DNA of 13,921 nt from CAYNNP01 sp964398215 (GTDB lineage Bacteria > Planctomycetota > Planctomycetia > Pirellulales > Pirellulaceae): NCBI GenBank assembly GCA_964398215.1, contig CAYNNP010000177.1, forward strand, positions 1 through 13,921, written 5' to 3'. The translations under genes were made by a program, and so were the position numbers. Position 1 is the stretch's first letter. Every line of letters begins with the position of its first letter. Positions 5,569-13,190 of the stretch are shown piece by piece. The notes below the pieces were generated by a model that was given only the letters and a program-made list of their open reading frames with translations, did no database searches and was not told the origin of the DNA.

Positions 5569-7944
5569 ATGCCGCTTTTTTACCGTCTGGCTATCGTTTG
5601 CTTTGTCCTGTTCTTTCTCCATCTGGAGAACGGGATTGTGAAGGCTGCGGATCCTCTTCCGCAGGCGGCGACGGCGATGCTGGAAAACTTCTGCATCGAT
5701 TGCCACAATTCGAGTCAGCAAGAAGGAGAATTGGACCTTGAGTCGATTTTGAAAGCGCCGCTGACTGATCATTTGGCTGAGTGGGAGTCCGTGGCCAAGA
5801 AGCTCCGGGCGCGTCAGATGCCGCCTGTCGACGCCGAGCGGCCCGACGAAGACGAGTACAAGAAATTGCAAGCGGACTTGGTTCGTAAGCTAAATGCAAT
5901 CGCCAAACGCCAGCCGACTCCGGGGCGAGTGGGAACGTTGCGGCGGCTAAATCGGACTGAATATCAAAACGCGATTCGTGACCTGTTGGGGTTGCAGATC
6001 GATGCGTCCAAGTTGCTTCCCAAGGATGAATCAAGTCAAGGTTTTGACAACATCACTGTTGGCGAACTATCACCGTTGTTGTTAAACCGATACATTTCAG
6101 CGGCCCAGAAAATCAGCCGATTGGCTGTCGGTTCGCCGGGGCCACCAGCGGGAGACACGTTTCGTCCTGCCGCCGATTTGACTCAGGAAGATCATGTTCC
6201 CGGGTTGCCGCTGGGAACGCGGGGTGGATTGCTGGTTTCATACAACTTTCCCCGTGATGGTGAATATGAATTCCAGATCCATTTAACTCGAGACCGCAAC
6301 GAAGAGGTCGAGGGATTACGCGGTACTCATCGACTAGAGATTCTTTTTGATCGGCAGCAGATGGCATCGTTCGAGGTCAAGCCGCCCAAGAATCGAAAGG
6401 ACCATACGAAGGTTGATGCGAATCTGAAAACTCGAATCAAAGTCGCCGCCGGACCGAAGCAAGTTGGGATCACGTTCGTCAAGAAACCGTCGGGGTTACT
6501 GGAATCAAAACGGCAGCCTTACGTTTCGCGCTACAACCACCATCGTCATCCGCGACAGTCGCCAGCAATTTTTCAAGTTTCGATCACGGGACCCTTGGAC
6601 GACAAGGCACGCGAACCAAAGGATGGCAGCGAGGCGAATAGAACTCCGAGCCGCGAGCGGATCTTTACTGTTCGGCCTGACACATCCGATTCAGAATCCG
6701 TTCAGAACGCCGCACGCAAAATTCTCGGCCGGCTCACCCGGTTTGCCTATCGCCGACCGGTAACGGACGCGGATTTAAAACGGCCAATGGACTTCTTTCA
6801 CGCTGGGAATGAGGCGGGCGGTTTTGAAGCGGGGATCGAGAACGCGCTCAGTTCGATCTTGGTTAGTCCGCAGTTCTTGTTCCGCAAAGAAAAGACGCCG
6901 GACGGTGTCGAGTCTGGCGCGGCTTATCAATTGAGTGATTTGGAGTTGGCTTCTCGGTTATCGTTCTTTCTATGGAGCAGCATTCCGGATGACGAATTGT
7001 TGAGCGTTGCGGAACGTGGCAAGTTGAGCGATCCGAAAGCCCTTGAGCAGCAGACTCGGCGAATGCTGGCGGATCCACGCTCGCGCTCGCTGGTCAATAA
7101 CTTCGCCAATCAATGGTTGTACCTTCGTAACCTAAATTCGATCACGCCCAATCATCGGCTGTTTCCAGATTTCGACGACAATCTACGGCAAGCGTTTCGC
7201 AGCGAGACGGAGTTGTTTTTTGAAAGTATCTTGCGCGAAGACCGTAATGTGATGGATTTGCTGAAGGCGAACTATACGTTCCTGAACGAACGACTTGCAA
7301 AGCATTATCAAATTCCAAATGTGTACGGCAGTCGCTTTCGCAAAGTAACGTTGAACCCAGATGATCATCGTGGCGGTTTACTTCGTCACGGCAGTATTTT
7401 GACGGTCACTTCTTACGCCACACGAACTTCGCCGGTGATCCGTGGCAACTGGGTCTTGAAGAACATTCTTGGCACACCCGCTGCTCCGCCACCCGATGAT
7501 GTGCCAGCGCTGGAAGACAACGATGTGGATCAGAGTCTTCCGGTTCGTGAGCGTTTGAGTGCGCACCGCGCGAACCCGGCCTGTGCGTCCTGTCATGACT
7601 TGATGGATCCGGTTGGGTTTGCTCTTGAGAATTATGATGCGATTGGCCGCTGGCGGACTCATCAGGAAGGACGGCCATTGGACGTTAGCGGCGGACTACC
7701 CGATGGCCAGGAATTCGTGGGCATCGACGGCCTGGAACGTGGTTTGCAAAAACGCCCCGAGCTCTTTGTTGCAACATTGACCGAAAAACTGATGACGTTT
7801 GCCCTTGGGCGCGGCGTCGAGCCGTATGATGGACCGGCGGTGCGAAAAATCGTTGCCGATTCCGGTGTAGACGACAACCGAATGTCGTCGATAATTGTTG
7901 GTATTGTCAGCAGTGTCCCGTTTAAAATGCGTACAGCCCAATGA
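5569..7944 (+). CDS. Exported PSCyt/PSD multidomain cytochrome-like protein (DUF1587-1595-1592-1588-1585)
   Basis: Function is unknown for this family, which is abundant in Planctomycetes and Verrucomicrobia; covalent haem is expected. From the ATG at 5569 the protein has 791 residues. A signal peptide covers about 1-27 (hydrophobic AIVCFVLFFL, cut near KAAD). The first haem motif CIDCH is at 42-46. PSD3/DUF1587 (LRRLNRTEYQNAIRDLLG) starts near 125. A beta-rich insert at about 203-343 may be a ligand-binding sandwich. PSD5/DUF1595 (FAYRRPV) is near 392, PSD4/DUF1592 (YQLSDLELASRLSFFLW) near 453, and PSCyt3/DUF1588 at about 598-698 with a second haem motif CASCH at 672-676. PSD2/DUF1585 (LMTFALGRGVEPYD) closes the protein. 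A GTG at 5503 is in frame but would bury the signal peptide and overlap the -10 box. First gene of a coupled three-gene operon. Haem attachment is inferred from motifs. Confidence 0.92.
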   Translation: MPLFYRLAIVCFVLFFLHLENGIVKAADPLPQAATAMLENFCIDCHNSSQQEGELDLESILKAPLTDHLAEWESVAKKLRARQMPPVDAERPDEDEYKKLQADLVRKLNAIAKRQPTPGRVGTLRRLNRTEYQNAIRDLLGLQIDASKLLPKDESSQGFDNITVGELSPLLLNRYISAAQKISRLAVGSPGPPAGDTFRPAADLTQEDHVPGLPLGTRGGLLVSYNFPRDGEYEFQIHLTRDRNEEVEGLRGTHRLEILFDRQQMASFEVKPPKNRKDHTKVDANLKTRIKVAAGPKQVGITFVKKPSGLLESKRQPYVSRYNHHRHPRQSPAIFQVSITGPLDDKAREPKDGSEANRTPSRERIFTVRPDTSDSESVQNAARKILGRLTRFAYRRPVTDADLKRPMDFFHAGNEAGGFEAGIENALSSILVSPQFLFRKEKTPDGVESGAAYQLSDLELASRLSFFLWSSIPDDELLSVAERGKLSDPKALEQQTRRMLADPRSRSLVNNFANQWLYLRNLNSITPNHRLFPDFDDNLRQAFRSETELFFESILREDRNVMDLLKANYTFLNERLAKHYQIPNVYGSRFRKVTLNPDDHRGGLLRHGSILTVTSYATRTSPVIRGNWVLKNILGTPAAPPPDDVPALEDNDVDQSLPVRERLSAHRANPACASCHDLMDPVGFALENYDAIGRWRTHQEGRPLDVSGGLPDGQEFVGIDGLERGLQKRPELFVATLTEKLMTFALGRGVEPYDGPAVRKIVADSGVDDNRMSSIIVGIVSSVPFKMRTAQ

Positions 7945-9302
7945 ACATGAACAAAAAAGCGTTCCTGACCAAAAAAGCTTTGCCGCGCCGAACGTTACTG
8001 CGAGGAGCCGGCGCCGCGCTGGCGCTGCCGTTGCTGGATGCGATGATCCCAGCTGCTACCGCGACTGACAAGACGCCTGCTAAGCCGGTGCGTCGACTCG
8101 GTTACGTCTTCATGCCGATGGGCTGTGACAACAGTCGCTGGATTCCTAAAGGCGGCGAGAAGCTGGAAGAACTTTCGCCGATCCTAAGTTCGTTGGAGCC
8201 CGTCAAGCAGGACATCACAGTACTGTCCAATATGGAATTGGCGCCGGCCTATCCTGGTTCACATGCGACTTCGAATTCTGCGTTCCTGAGTTGTGCCAAA
8301 GCAAAGGTCACCGAAAGCACCGACTATTATCTTGGCACCACGGCGGACCAGATCGCCGCCCAGCAAATTGGTCAAGCAACGCAATTGCCGTCCTTGGAAT
8401 TGGCCATGGACTTGCTGAATGTGGTTGGCCAGTGCGACAACGGTTACGCCTGCGTTTACCAAAACAATCTGTCTTGGTCCTCGCCAACCACGCCGCTGCC
8501 GGCCGAGGCGCATCCGCGAATCGTTTTTGAAATGCTATTCGGTGAAGGCGGAACGGCTGCCGAGCGACAAGCTTCACTGCGGCGACGAGCCAGCCTTTTG
8601 GACTGGGTCGGAGAAGAGATCGTGAGTTTGAAGCGAGAGCTTGGTCCGTCCGACCGCGAGAAGGTTTCGCAGTACTTGGATTCCGTCCGCGAAGTCGAAC
8701 GTCGCATTCAAGCGGCCGAATCGCAAGCGAAGGACATCGAGCTGCCAGACTTGGACCGACCACTTGGTGTGCCGTCTGCGTTTGCTGATCACGCTCGACT
8801 GATGTTTGATTTGCAATTACTTGCGATGCAAGCTGACGCAACGCGCGTTACGACGTTCCAGCTTGCTCGCGAAACAAGCAATCGCACGTACCCGGAAATC
8901 GGTGTCCCTGATCCACACCATCCAATTTCGCACCACGGAAACGATCCTCGCAAAATCGAAAAGCTGGCTAAGATCAATCAGTTTCACGTTTCGTTGTTCG
9001 CGGAGTTTTTGACAAAACTAAAGAACACGAAGGAAGGCAATGGGTCGCTTCTCGATAGTTCGCTGTTCCTTTACGGATCCGGAATTGGCAACCCAAACCT
9101 TCATGACCATACTAAGCTGCCGATCATCGTTGCCGGCGGCGCGGCGGGTAACATGAAGGGCGGACGTCATATAAAATTCGACCAACCGACGCCTCTTTCC
9201 AATCTTCATCTCACGCTGCTCAATAAGGCCGGCGCTAACTTGGATAAGTTTGGCGATAGCACTGGAATGATTGAAAAGTTGGGTGAACCATTATCGATCT
9301 AA
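7941..9302 (+). CDS. Tat-exported HXXSHH (DUF1552) protein
   Basis: A 453-residue protein of the HXXSHH family, whose biochemical role is not established. The family's name motif is intact as HPISHH at 327-332, preceded by another His at 326. A second His/Asp cluster, HDH (388-390), followed by LPIIVAGG, resembles the metal-site region of the alkaline phosphatase/sulfatase-like DUF1501 proteins; that relation is my inference. The N-terminus carries a twin-arginine signal (RRTLLRG at 16-22, then AALALPLL, with cleavage likely near ATA at 39-41), implying folding before export, often a sign of a bound cofactor or partner. The start overlaps the upstream stop as ATGA; a second ATG two codons later (7947) is equally possible. 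Genes of this family commonly follow PSD4/DUF1592 genes, so the two products probably act together in the periplasm or on the cell surface. Confidence 0.92.
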   Translation: MNMNKKAFLTKKALPRRTLLRGAGAALALPLLDAMIPAATATDKTPAKPVRRLGYVFMPMGCDNSRWIPKGGEKLEELSPILSSLEPVKQDITVLSNMELAPAYPGSHATSNSAFLSCAKAKVTESTDYYLGTTADQIAAQQIGQATQLPSLELAMDLLNVVGQCDNGYACVYQNNLSWSSPTTPLPAEAHPRIVFEMLFGEGGTAAERQASLRRRASLLDWVGEEIVSLKRELGPSDREKVSQYLDSVREVERRIQAAESQAKDIELPDLDRPLGVPSAFADHARLMFDLQLLAMQADATRVTTFQLARETSNRTYPEIGVPDPHHPISHHGNDPRKIEKLAKINQFHVSLFAEFLTKLKNTKEGNGSLLDSSLFLYGSGIGNPNLHDHTKLPIIVAGGAAGNMKGGRHIKFDQPTPLSNLHLTLLNKAGANLDKFGDSTGMIEKLGEPLSI

Positions 9303-10945
9303 TGAAATTTCCAACCGTTGTCATCGTCGTTTGTGTTACTTGCGCTGCCGCGTTGCTGCAACCAGTAATCGCGTGGGCCGATTCTCCACTGGCCGACGCA
9401 GCCGAAAATCAGGACACGGCGGCGTTTCAAGTGTTGCTGGAAAAGCAGGCGGACGTCAACGCGACGCAGATTGATGGAATGACGGCTCTGCATTGGGCGG
9501 CGCATCACGATGATCTCCAGTCCGCACGTCAGTTGCTGAAAGCCGGCGCCAAGGCAGATGTCAAAAACCGATACGGAATCACTCCGCTGTATTCGGCTTG
9601 TCAAAACGGAAACGGTGCGTTGATCGAACTGCTTTTGAAAGCCGGCGTGGACGCCAATTCTACTTTCAGTGAAGGCGAAACCGCATTGATGATCGCTGCG
9701 CGAACTGGCAAACCAGACGCGGTCAAAGTGTTGATCGCCAAGGGCGCAAAAGTAGACGCGAAGGGCCCCGGAAAGCAAACCTCGCTGATGTGGGCGGCCG
9801 CTGAAGGTAATTTGGACGTGGTCAAGTTGTTGATCGACGCTGGTGCGAATATTCACGCTCGACTGAATTCTGGTTTCACTCCAATTCTGTTCGCGGTTCG
9901 CGATGGCAAGCACGAAGTCGTGCATGTGCTTTTGAAAGCGGGAGTCGATGTCAACAAAACAGCGGAACCAAAATCCGGTCGCCTACCCAAGGGCTCGACG
10001 CCGCTGACTTTGGCGATCGAAAATGGCCACTTTGCTCTGGCTGCGTCGCTGTTGGAAGCTGGTGCCGATCCGAACGACAGTCGAACCGGATACAGCCCGC
10101 TGCATATTCTTTCTTGGGTTCGCAAACCCAATGGCGGCGACGGTGCGAACGATCTACCGCCGCCCGATGGCTCGGGAACAATCAATGCGCTGCAGATGGC
10201 CAAAACGCTTGTTGAGCATGGCGCCAACGTGAACCTGCAACTCAAACGCGGCAAAACGCATTGGCCGGGCGCGACGCCGTTTTATCTCGCTTGCTGGACG
10301 GCGGATTTGCCGTTGATGCGCACCCTCGTCGAACTGGGCGCTGACCCATTGATTTCGGCCAAAGACGATAGCACTGCGTTGATGGCAGCAACCGGCATCG
10401 GTCGCAAAATGGAAGACCTTTCGGCGGGAACTGAGACAGAGATTTTGGCTGCTTCAAAATATCTGCTTGAACTGGGAGTCGACATTGACGCGGTGAATCG
10501 AACCGGTGAAACCGCAATGCACGGTGCTGCCTACAAGAACTTGCCGAAAGTCATCACTTTTCTGGATCAGCAAAACGCCGACGCCAAAGTTTGGCATCAA
10601 CGCAACCGTCGTGGATCCACACCGTATTTGATTGCCGCCGGCTACCGCCCCGGAAACTTCAAGCCGTCGATCGAAACCATGGCAGCGATCCGCAAGGCAC
10701 TGGCTCGCCATGGGATCAAGCCGACCGAAAAGCCGCCGGAAAAGAGCGACCCCTACGCAAAGAAAACGGACAAACGCGACGTGCCAGTCAAGAAGCTCGC
10801 TGACGGTAAAAGGTACACGCAGGCTGAGCTGAAAAAGATGCCCGAGAAGGACGTTGTCGAAATTGCCAAGGCGATGGGATTGGAAGCGTCGGTTGATGAC
10901 CTTAAAGCAGACACGATTGCCAAAATCCTCGCGCAGGGTACTTGA
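9302..10945 (+). CDS. Exported ankyrin-repeat protein with SAP/Rho-N-like tail
   Basis: A 547-residue protein with a signal peptide (about 1-26, ending IAWA) and roughly eleven ankyrin repeats over 27-470. Clear repeat cores include GMTALHWAAHHDD (59-71), GITPLYSACQNGN (92-104), GETALMIAARTGK (125-137), SLMWAAAEGNLDVVKLL (161-177) and GSTPLTLAIENGH (231-243). Two repeats carry insertions: a Gly/Pro-rich loop at about 275-292 and a stretch at 364-380. Residues 473-500 are a charged Lys/Pro linker. The last ~45 residues (RYTQAELKKMP then VVEIAKAMGL and DTIAKILA) look like a helix-loop-helix of the SAP/Rho N-terminal kind. The start codon shares a base with the upstream stop (TAATG), and no Shine-Dalgarno is apparent, so translation is probably coupled. 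The likely role is a protein-protein scaffold for the two upstream exported proteins; that is inference. Confidence 0.9.
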   Translation: MKFPTVVIVVCVTCAAALLQPVIAWADSPLADAAENQDTAAFQVLLEKQADVNATQIDGMTALHWAAHHDDLQSARQLLKAGAKADVKNRYGITPLYSACQNGNGALIELLLKAGVDANSTFSEGETALMIAARTGKPDAVKVLIAKGAKVDAKGPGKQTSLMWAAAEGNLDVVKLLIDAGANIHARLNSGFTPILFAVRDGKHEVVHVLLKAGVDVNKTAEPKSGRLPKGSTPLTLAIENGHFALAASLLEAGADPNDSRTGYSPLHILSWVRKPNGGDGANDLPPPDGSGTINALQMAKTLVEHGANVNLQLKRGKTHWPGATPFYLACWTADLPLMRTLVELGADPLISAKDDSTALMAATGIGRKMEDLSAGTETEILAASKYLLELGVDIDAVNRTGETAMHGAAYKNLPKVITFLDQQNADAKVWHQRNRRGSTPYLIAAGYRPGNFKPSIETMAAIRKALARHGIKPTEKPPEKSDPYAKKTDKRDVPVKKLADGKRYTQAELKKMPEKDVVEIAKAMGLEASVDDLKADTIAKILAQGT

Positions 10946-11097
10946 TGATTGGCGCGTTATTCACCCGCTATCAGAGACTTTGTTGCTTGAAAGCGAAGGC
11001 GGGTAAGTAGTTGCATCGCAGTTGGTGGTACTTTGAATCTTAATGCCGATCGTGTTGTTTCATTTTTCAGTTCCGTCCAATTCAAGTTGCAATCAAC
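10946..11097 (+). other. 152-bp spacer between ankyrin and sulfatase genes
   Basis: ACCCGC (10963-10968) pairs with GCGGGT (10999-11004) around a 30-base loop, but no T-run follows, so it is a weak candidate terminator for the three-gene operon. No convincing promoter for the sulfatase was found by eye; the length of the gap suggests that one exists. Confidence 0.25.
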
Positions 11098-13068
11098 ATG
11101 AAACGATGTGCCACGCTTGTTCTATCAATTTTCGCCGCGATCGCGTACTGCGAATCAGCGACTGCGGAATCTGCAAACAACGAAAAGCCAAATATCGTTG
11201 TTGTGTTCATCGATGACATGGGATTCGCGGATCCCAGTTGTTTTGGCAATCCGCTTATCAAGACGCCGAACATCGACAAGCTCGCCGCTGATGGCATCAA
11301 GTTGACTAACTTCTACGTCAACTCACCAATCTGTTCTGCCTCGCGAGTGGCTCTCACAACCGGCCAGTATCAGGGGCGTTGGAAAATTCATTCGTTTCTG
11401 AACACTCGGGCCGGCAATGCGAATCGTGGGATGGCAAACTATCTGGACGCGTCCGCTCCGACGACGGCAAAAAAGCTGAAAACTGCCGGTTACGCGACCG
11501 CTCACTTTGGCAAATGGCATATGGGAGGTGGTCGTGATGTTGATGACGCTCCGCTGCCTCAGGCCTACGGGTTCGATGAATCTCTTGTGTCCTTTGAGGG
11601 GCTTGGAGATCGAATCATCGCGAATGCGAAGGGCGTTGAAAGGGCTCGGGCTCTTGGCCATGGAAAGGTCACTGCCTGCGAGCGTTGGGAGAGGATGCAG
11701 ATCCAGACGGATCGCACGATTGACTTCATCCGGCGGCACCGTGACAGTCCGTTTTACGTGCGTCTATTTCCGAACGATGTTCACGACGCTCATGTGCCGC
11801 TACCCGGCAGTGCTGACAAATTCAAGTCCGTTTCCGATGACCCGTATGTTCGCGATTTCTTTGCAGTGTTGGAGGCAATGGACGAACATATCGGTAGAGT
11901 CGTTGCGGCGATCGATGAACTGGGCCTTGGAAAGAAGACGTTGATCCTTTTCACCAGCGATAACGGCCCGACGGACTGGCCAAAGAAGTACAAGACCGGG
12001 CCGCCAGCTGGTTTCACTGGCCCGTATCGCGGTCGGAAGTGGTCACTTTACGAAGGCGGTATCCGCATGCCTTTCATCGCACGTTGGACGGGAAAGATTC
12101 CAGCGGGTGTCGAAGATTCCACCAGCGTGATGAGCGCGATAGATATTTCTCCAACGATCTGTCGATTTGCAGGAGTTGCGGTGGAAGAAGAGCTTGATGG
12201 CGTCGATCGTAGCGACGTTCTGCTTGGCAAGTCTTCTGGTCGAACGAAGCCGGTGTTCTGGCAATACGGACATCCTCACGCAATCTTGAAAGGTGGCAAG
12301 CCGGAACATCAAAGTCCCACCTTTGCGATGCGCGATGGCGACTGGAAGTTTCTGGTCAATCCAGACGGTAGCGAAGCTCAGCTTTTTGATCTCGTCGCGG
12401 ACGAAGGCGAGACTACGAACCTGCTTTTAAAAGAACCCAAACGCGCCGCTGCGATGTCTGCTGAAGTGTCGAAGTGGGCAAGCGATATCGGGTTTGCTTT
12501 TGATCGAAAAGCTGCTCTTACTGCGCCCGTACCAACAATCGCGATTCTTGCCAGCAACCAACTTCTTCGATTTACGAATCATGGCGTCAAGGGTGGTACC
12601 GACTCACTTCATCTGGATGGAAAATCGTGGCTTCATCTGCCAGCGTTCCGCGCACCTAAAGTGGCGGGAGGTCGTTCACTGCAAATTGCGGGTGACATTC
12701 GTCCAGCTTCTTCCTCTGGCGTCATCTTGGCTCACGGCGGCAGTCGATCTGGCTACAGTATTTACCTTGATGAAGGACATTTGTGCTTTGTCGCATGTGT
12801 GGACAAAGAACGCACAGTCGTTCGCACTTCAGCGGTGATCACGGATTCTGCTAGTTTCGAAGCGAAGTGGAATCCGACAGGAGAAATGTTTCTCAAGGTG
12901 AACGGTAAGCTTGTCGGCAAAGCGAAAACAGGCATCCTCAAACGCGAACCTGACAATTCGATTCACATCGGCGCAGATCTACACCAGCCAGTCGGAGATT
13001 ACACCGCCCCGAACTACTTCTCTGGCACGATTGAAAATCTGATGTTCAAGTATCCAAACGGCACGTGA
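11098..13068 (+). CDS. Exported type I (formylglycine) sulfatase with C-terminal LamG-like domain
   Basis: Predicted to hydrolyse sulfate esters, probably on polysaccharides or their fragments; the substrate cannot be read from sequence. The 656-residue protein has a signal peptide (about 1-23, ending ATA). Metal-ligand aspartates are at D39-D40 in VFIDDMGFAD. The sulfatase signature CSASR (79-83) places the Cys to be converted to formylglycine at C79; position three is Ala, the less common form of C-x-P/A-x-R. Other expected active-site residues are K139 and H141 (FGKWHMG), H229 (NDVHDAH), D288-N289 (TSDNG) and K314 in RKWSLYEGG. The catalytic part ends near 465; residues about 500-655 form a beta-rich concanavalin/LamG-like domain (SGYSIYLDEGHLCFV, LKVNGKLVGKA), plausibly a glycan-binding module. 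No clear ribosome-binding site precedes the ATG. Planctomycetes typically encode many such sulfatases. It is separated from the upstream operon and probably independent. Confidence 0.93.
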   Translation: MKRCATLVLSIFAAIAYCESATAESANNEKPNIVVVFIDDMGFADPSCFGNPLIKTPNIDKLAADGIKLTNFYVNSPICSASRVALTTGQYQGRWKIHSFLNTRAGNANRGMANYLDASAPTTAKKLKTAGYATAHFGKWHMGGGRDVDDAPLPQAYGFDESLVSFEGLGDRIIANAKGVERARALGHGKVTACERWERMQIQTDRTIDFIRRHRDSPFYVRLFPNDVHDAHVPLPGSADKFKSVSDDPYVRDFFAVLEAMDEHIGRVVAAIDELGLGKKTLILFTSDNGPTDWPKKYKTGPPAGFTGPYRGRKWSLYEGGIRMPFIARWTGKIPAGVEDSTSVMSAIDISPTICRFAGVAVEEELDGVDRSDVLLGKSSGRTKPVFWQYGHPHAILKGGKPEHQSPTFAMRDGDWKFLVNPDGSEAQLFDLVADEGETTNLLLKEPKRAAAMSAEVSKWASDIGFAFDRKAALTAPVPTIAILASNQLLRFTNHGVKGGTDSLHLDGKSWLHLPAFRAPKVAGGRSLQIAGDIRPASSSGVILAHGGSRSGYSIYLDEGHLCFVACVDKERTVVRTSAVITDSASFEAKWNPTGEMFLKVNGKLVGKAKTGILKREPDNSIHIGADLHQPVGDYTAPNYFSGTIENLMFKYPNGT

Positions 13069-13117
13069 TGCGGAATGTCGTGCTTTGGGTTGTCTGCTTT
13101 CGTATCGCATTCGTGCG

Positions 13118-13147
13118 TCGACAAGTGATCGATCAATGAGATACACT
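13118..13147 (+). promoter_or_regulatory. Weak candidate promoter of the Rpn gene
   Basis: TCGACA (13118-13123) and TACACT (13142-13147) are separated by 18 bases, resembling a sigma-70 -35/-10 pair with five and four matches. The distance to the ATG at 13191 is plausible. Such a match can occur by chance. Confidence 0.25.
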
Positions 13148-13190
13148 GCCAATTCTTTCATCAGCGATCCAAGCACCACTGCGAACGTTC

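Noticed and set aside
8308..8841. 177-codon minus-strand open frame opposite the HXXSHH gene
   Set aside because: It is fully antisense to a confident gene, with skewed Arg/Ser/Ala content and no domain.
9299..9925. 208-codon minus-strand open frame opposite the ankyrin gene
   Set aside because: It mirrors repetitive ankyrin coding sequence, which often leaves the antisense frame open; the product is unrecognisable.
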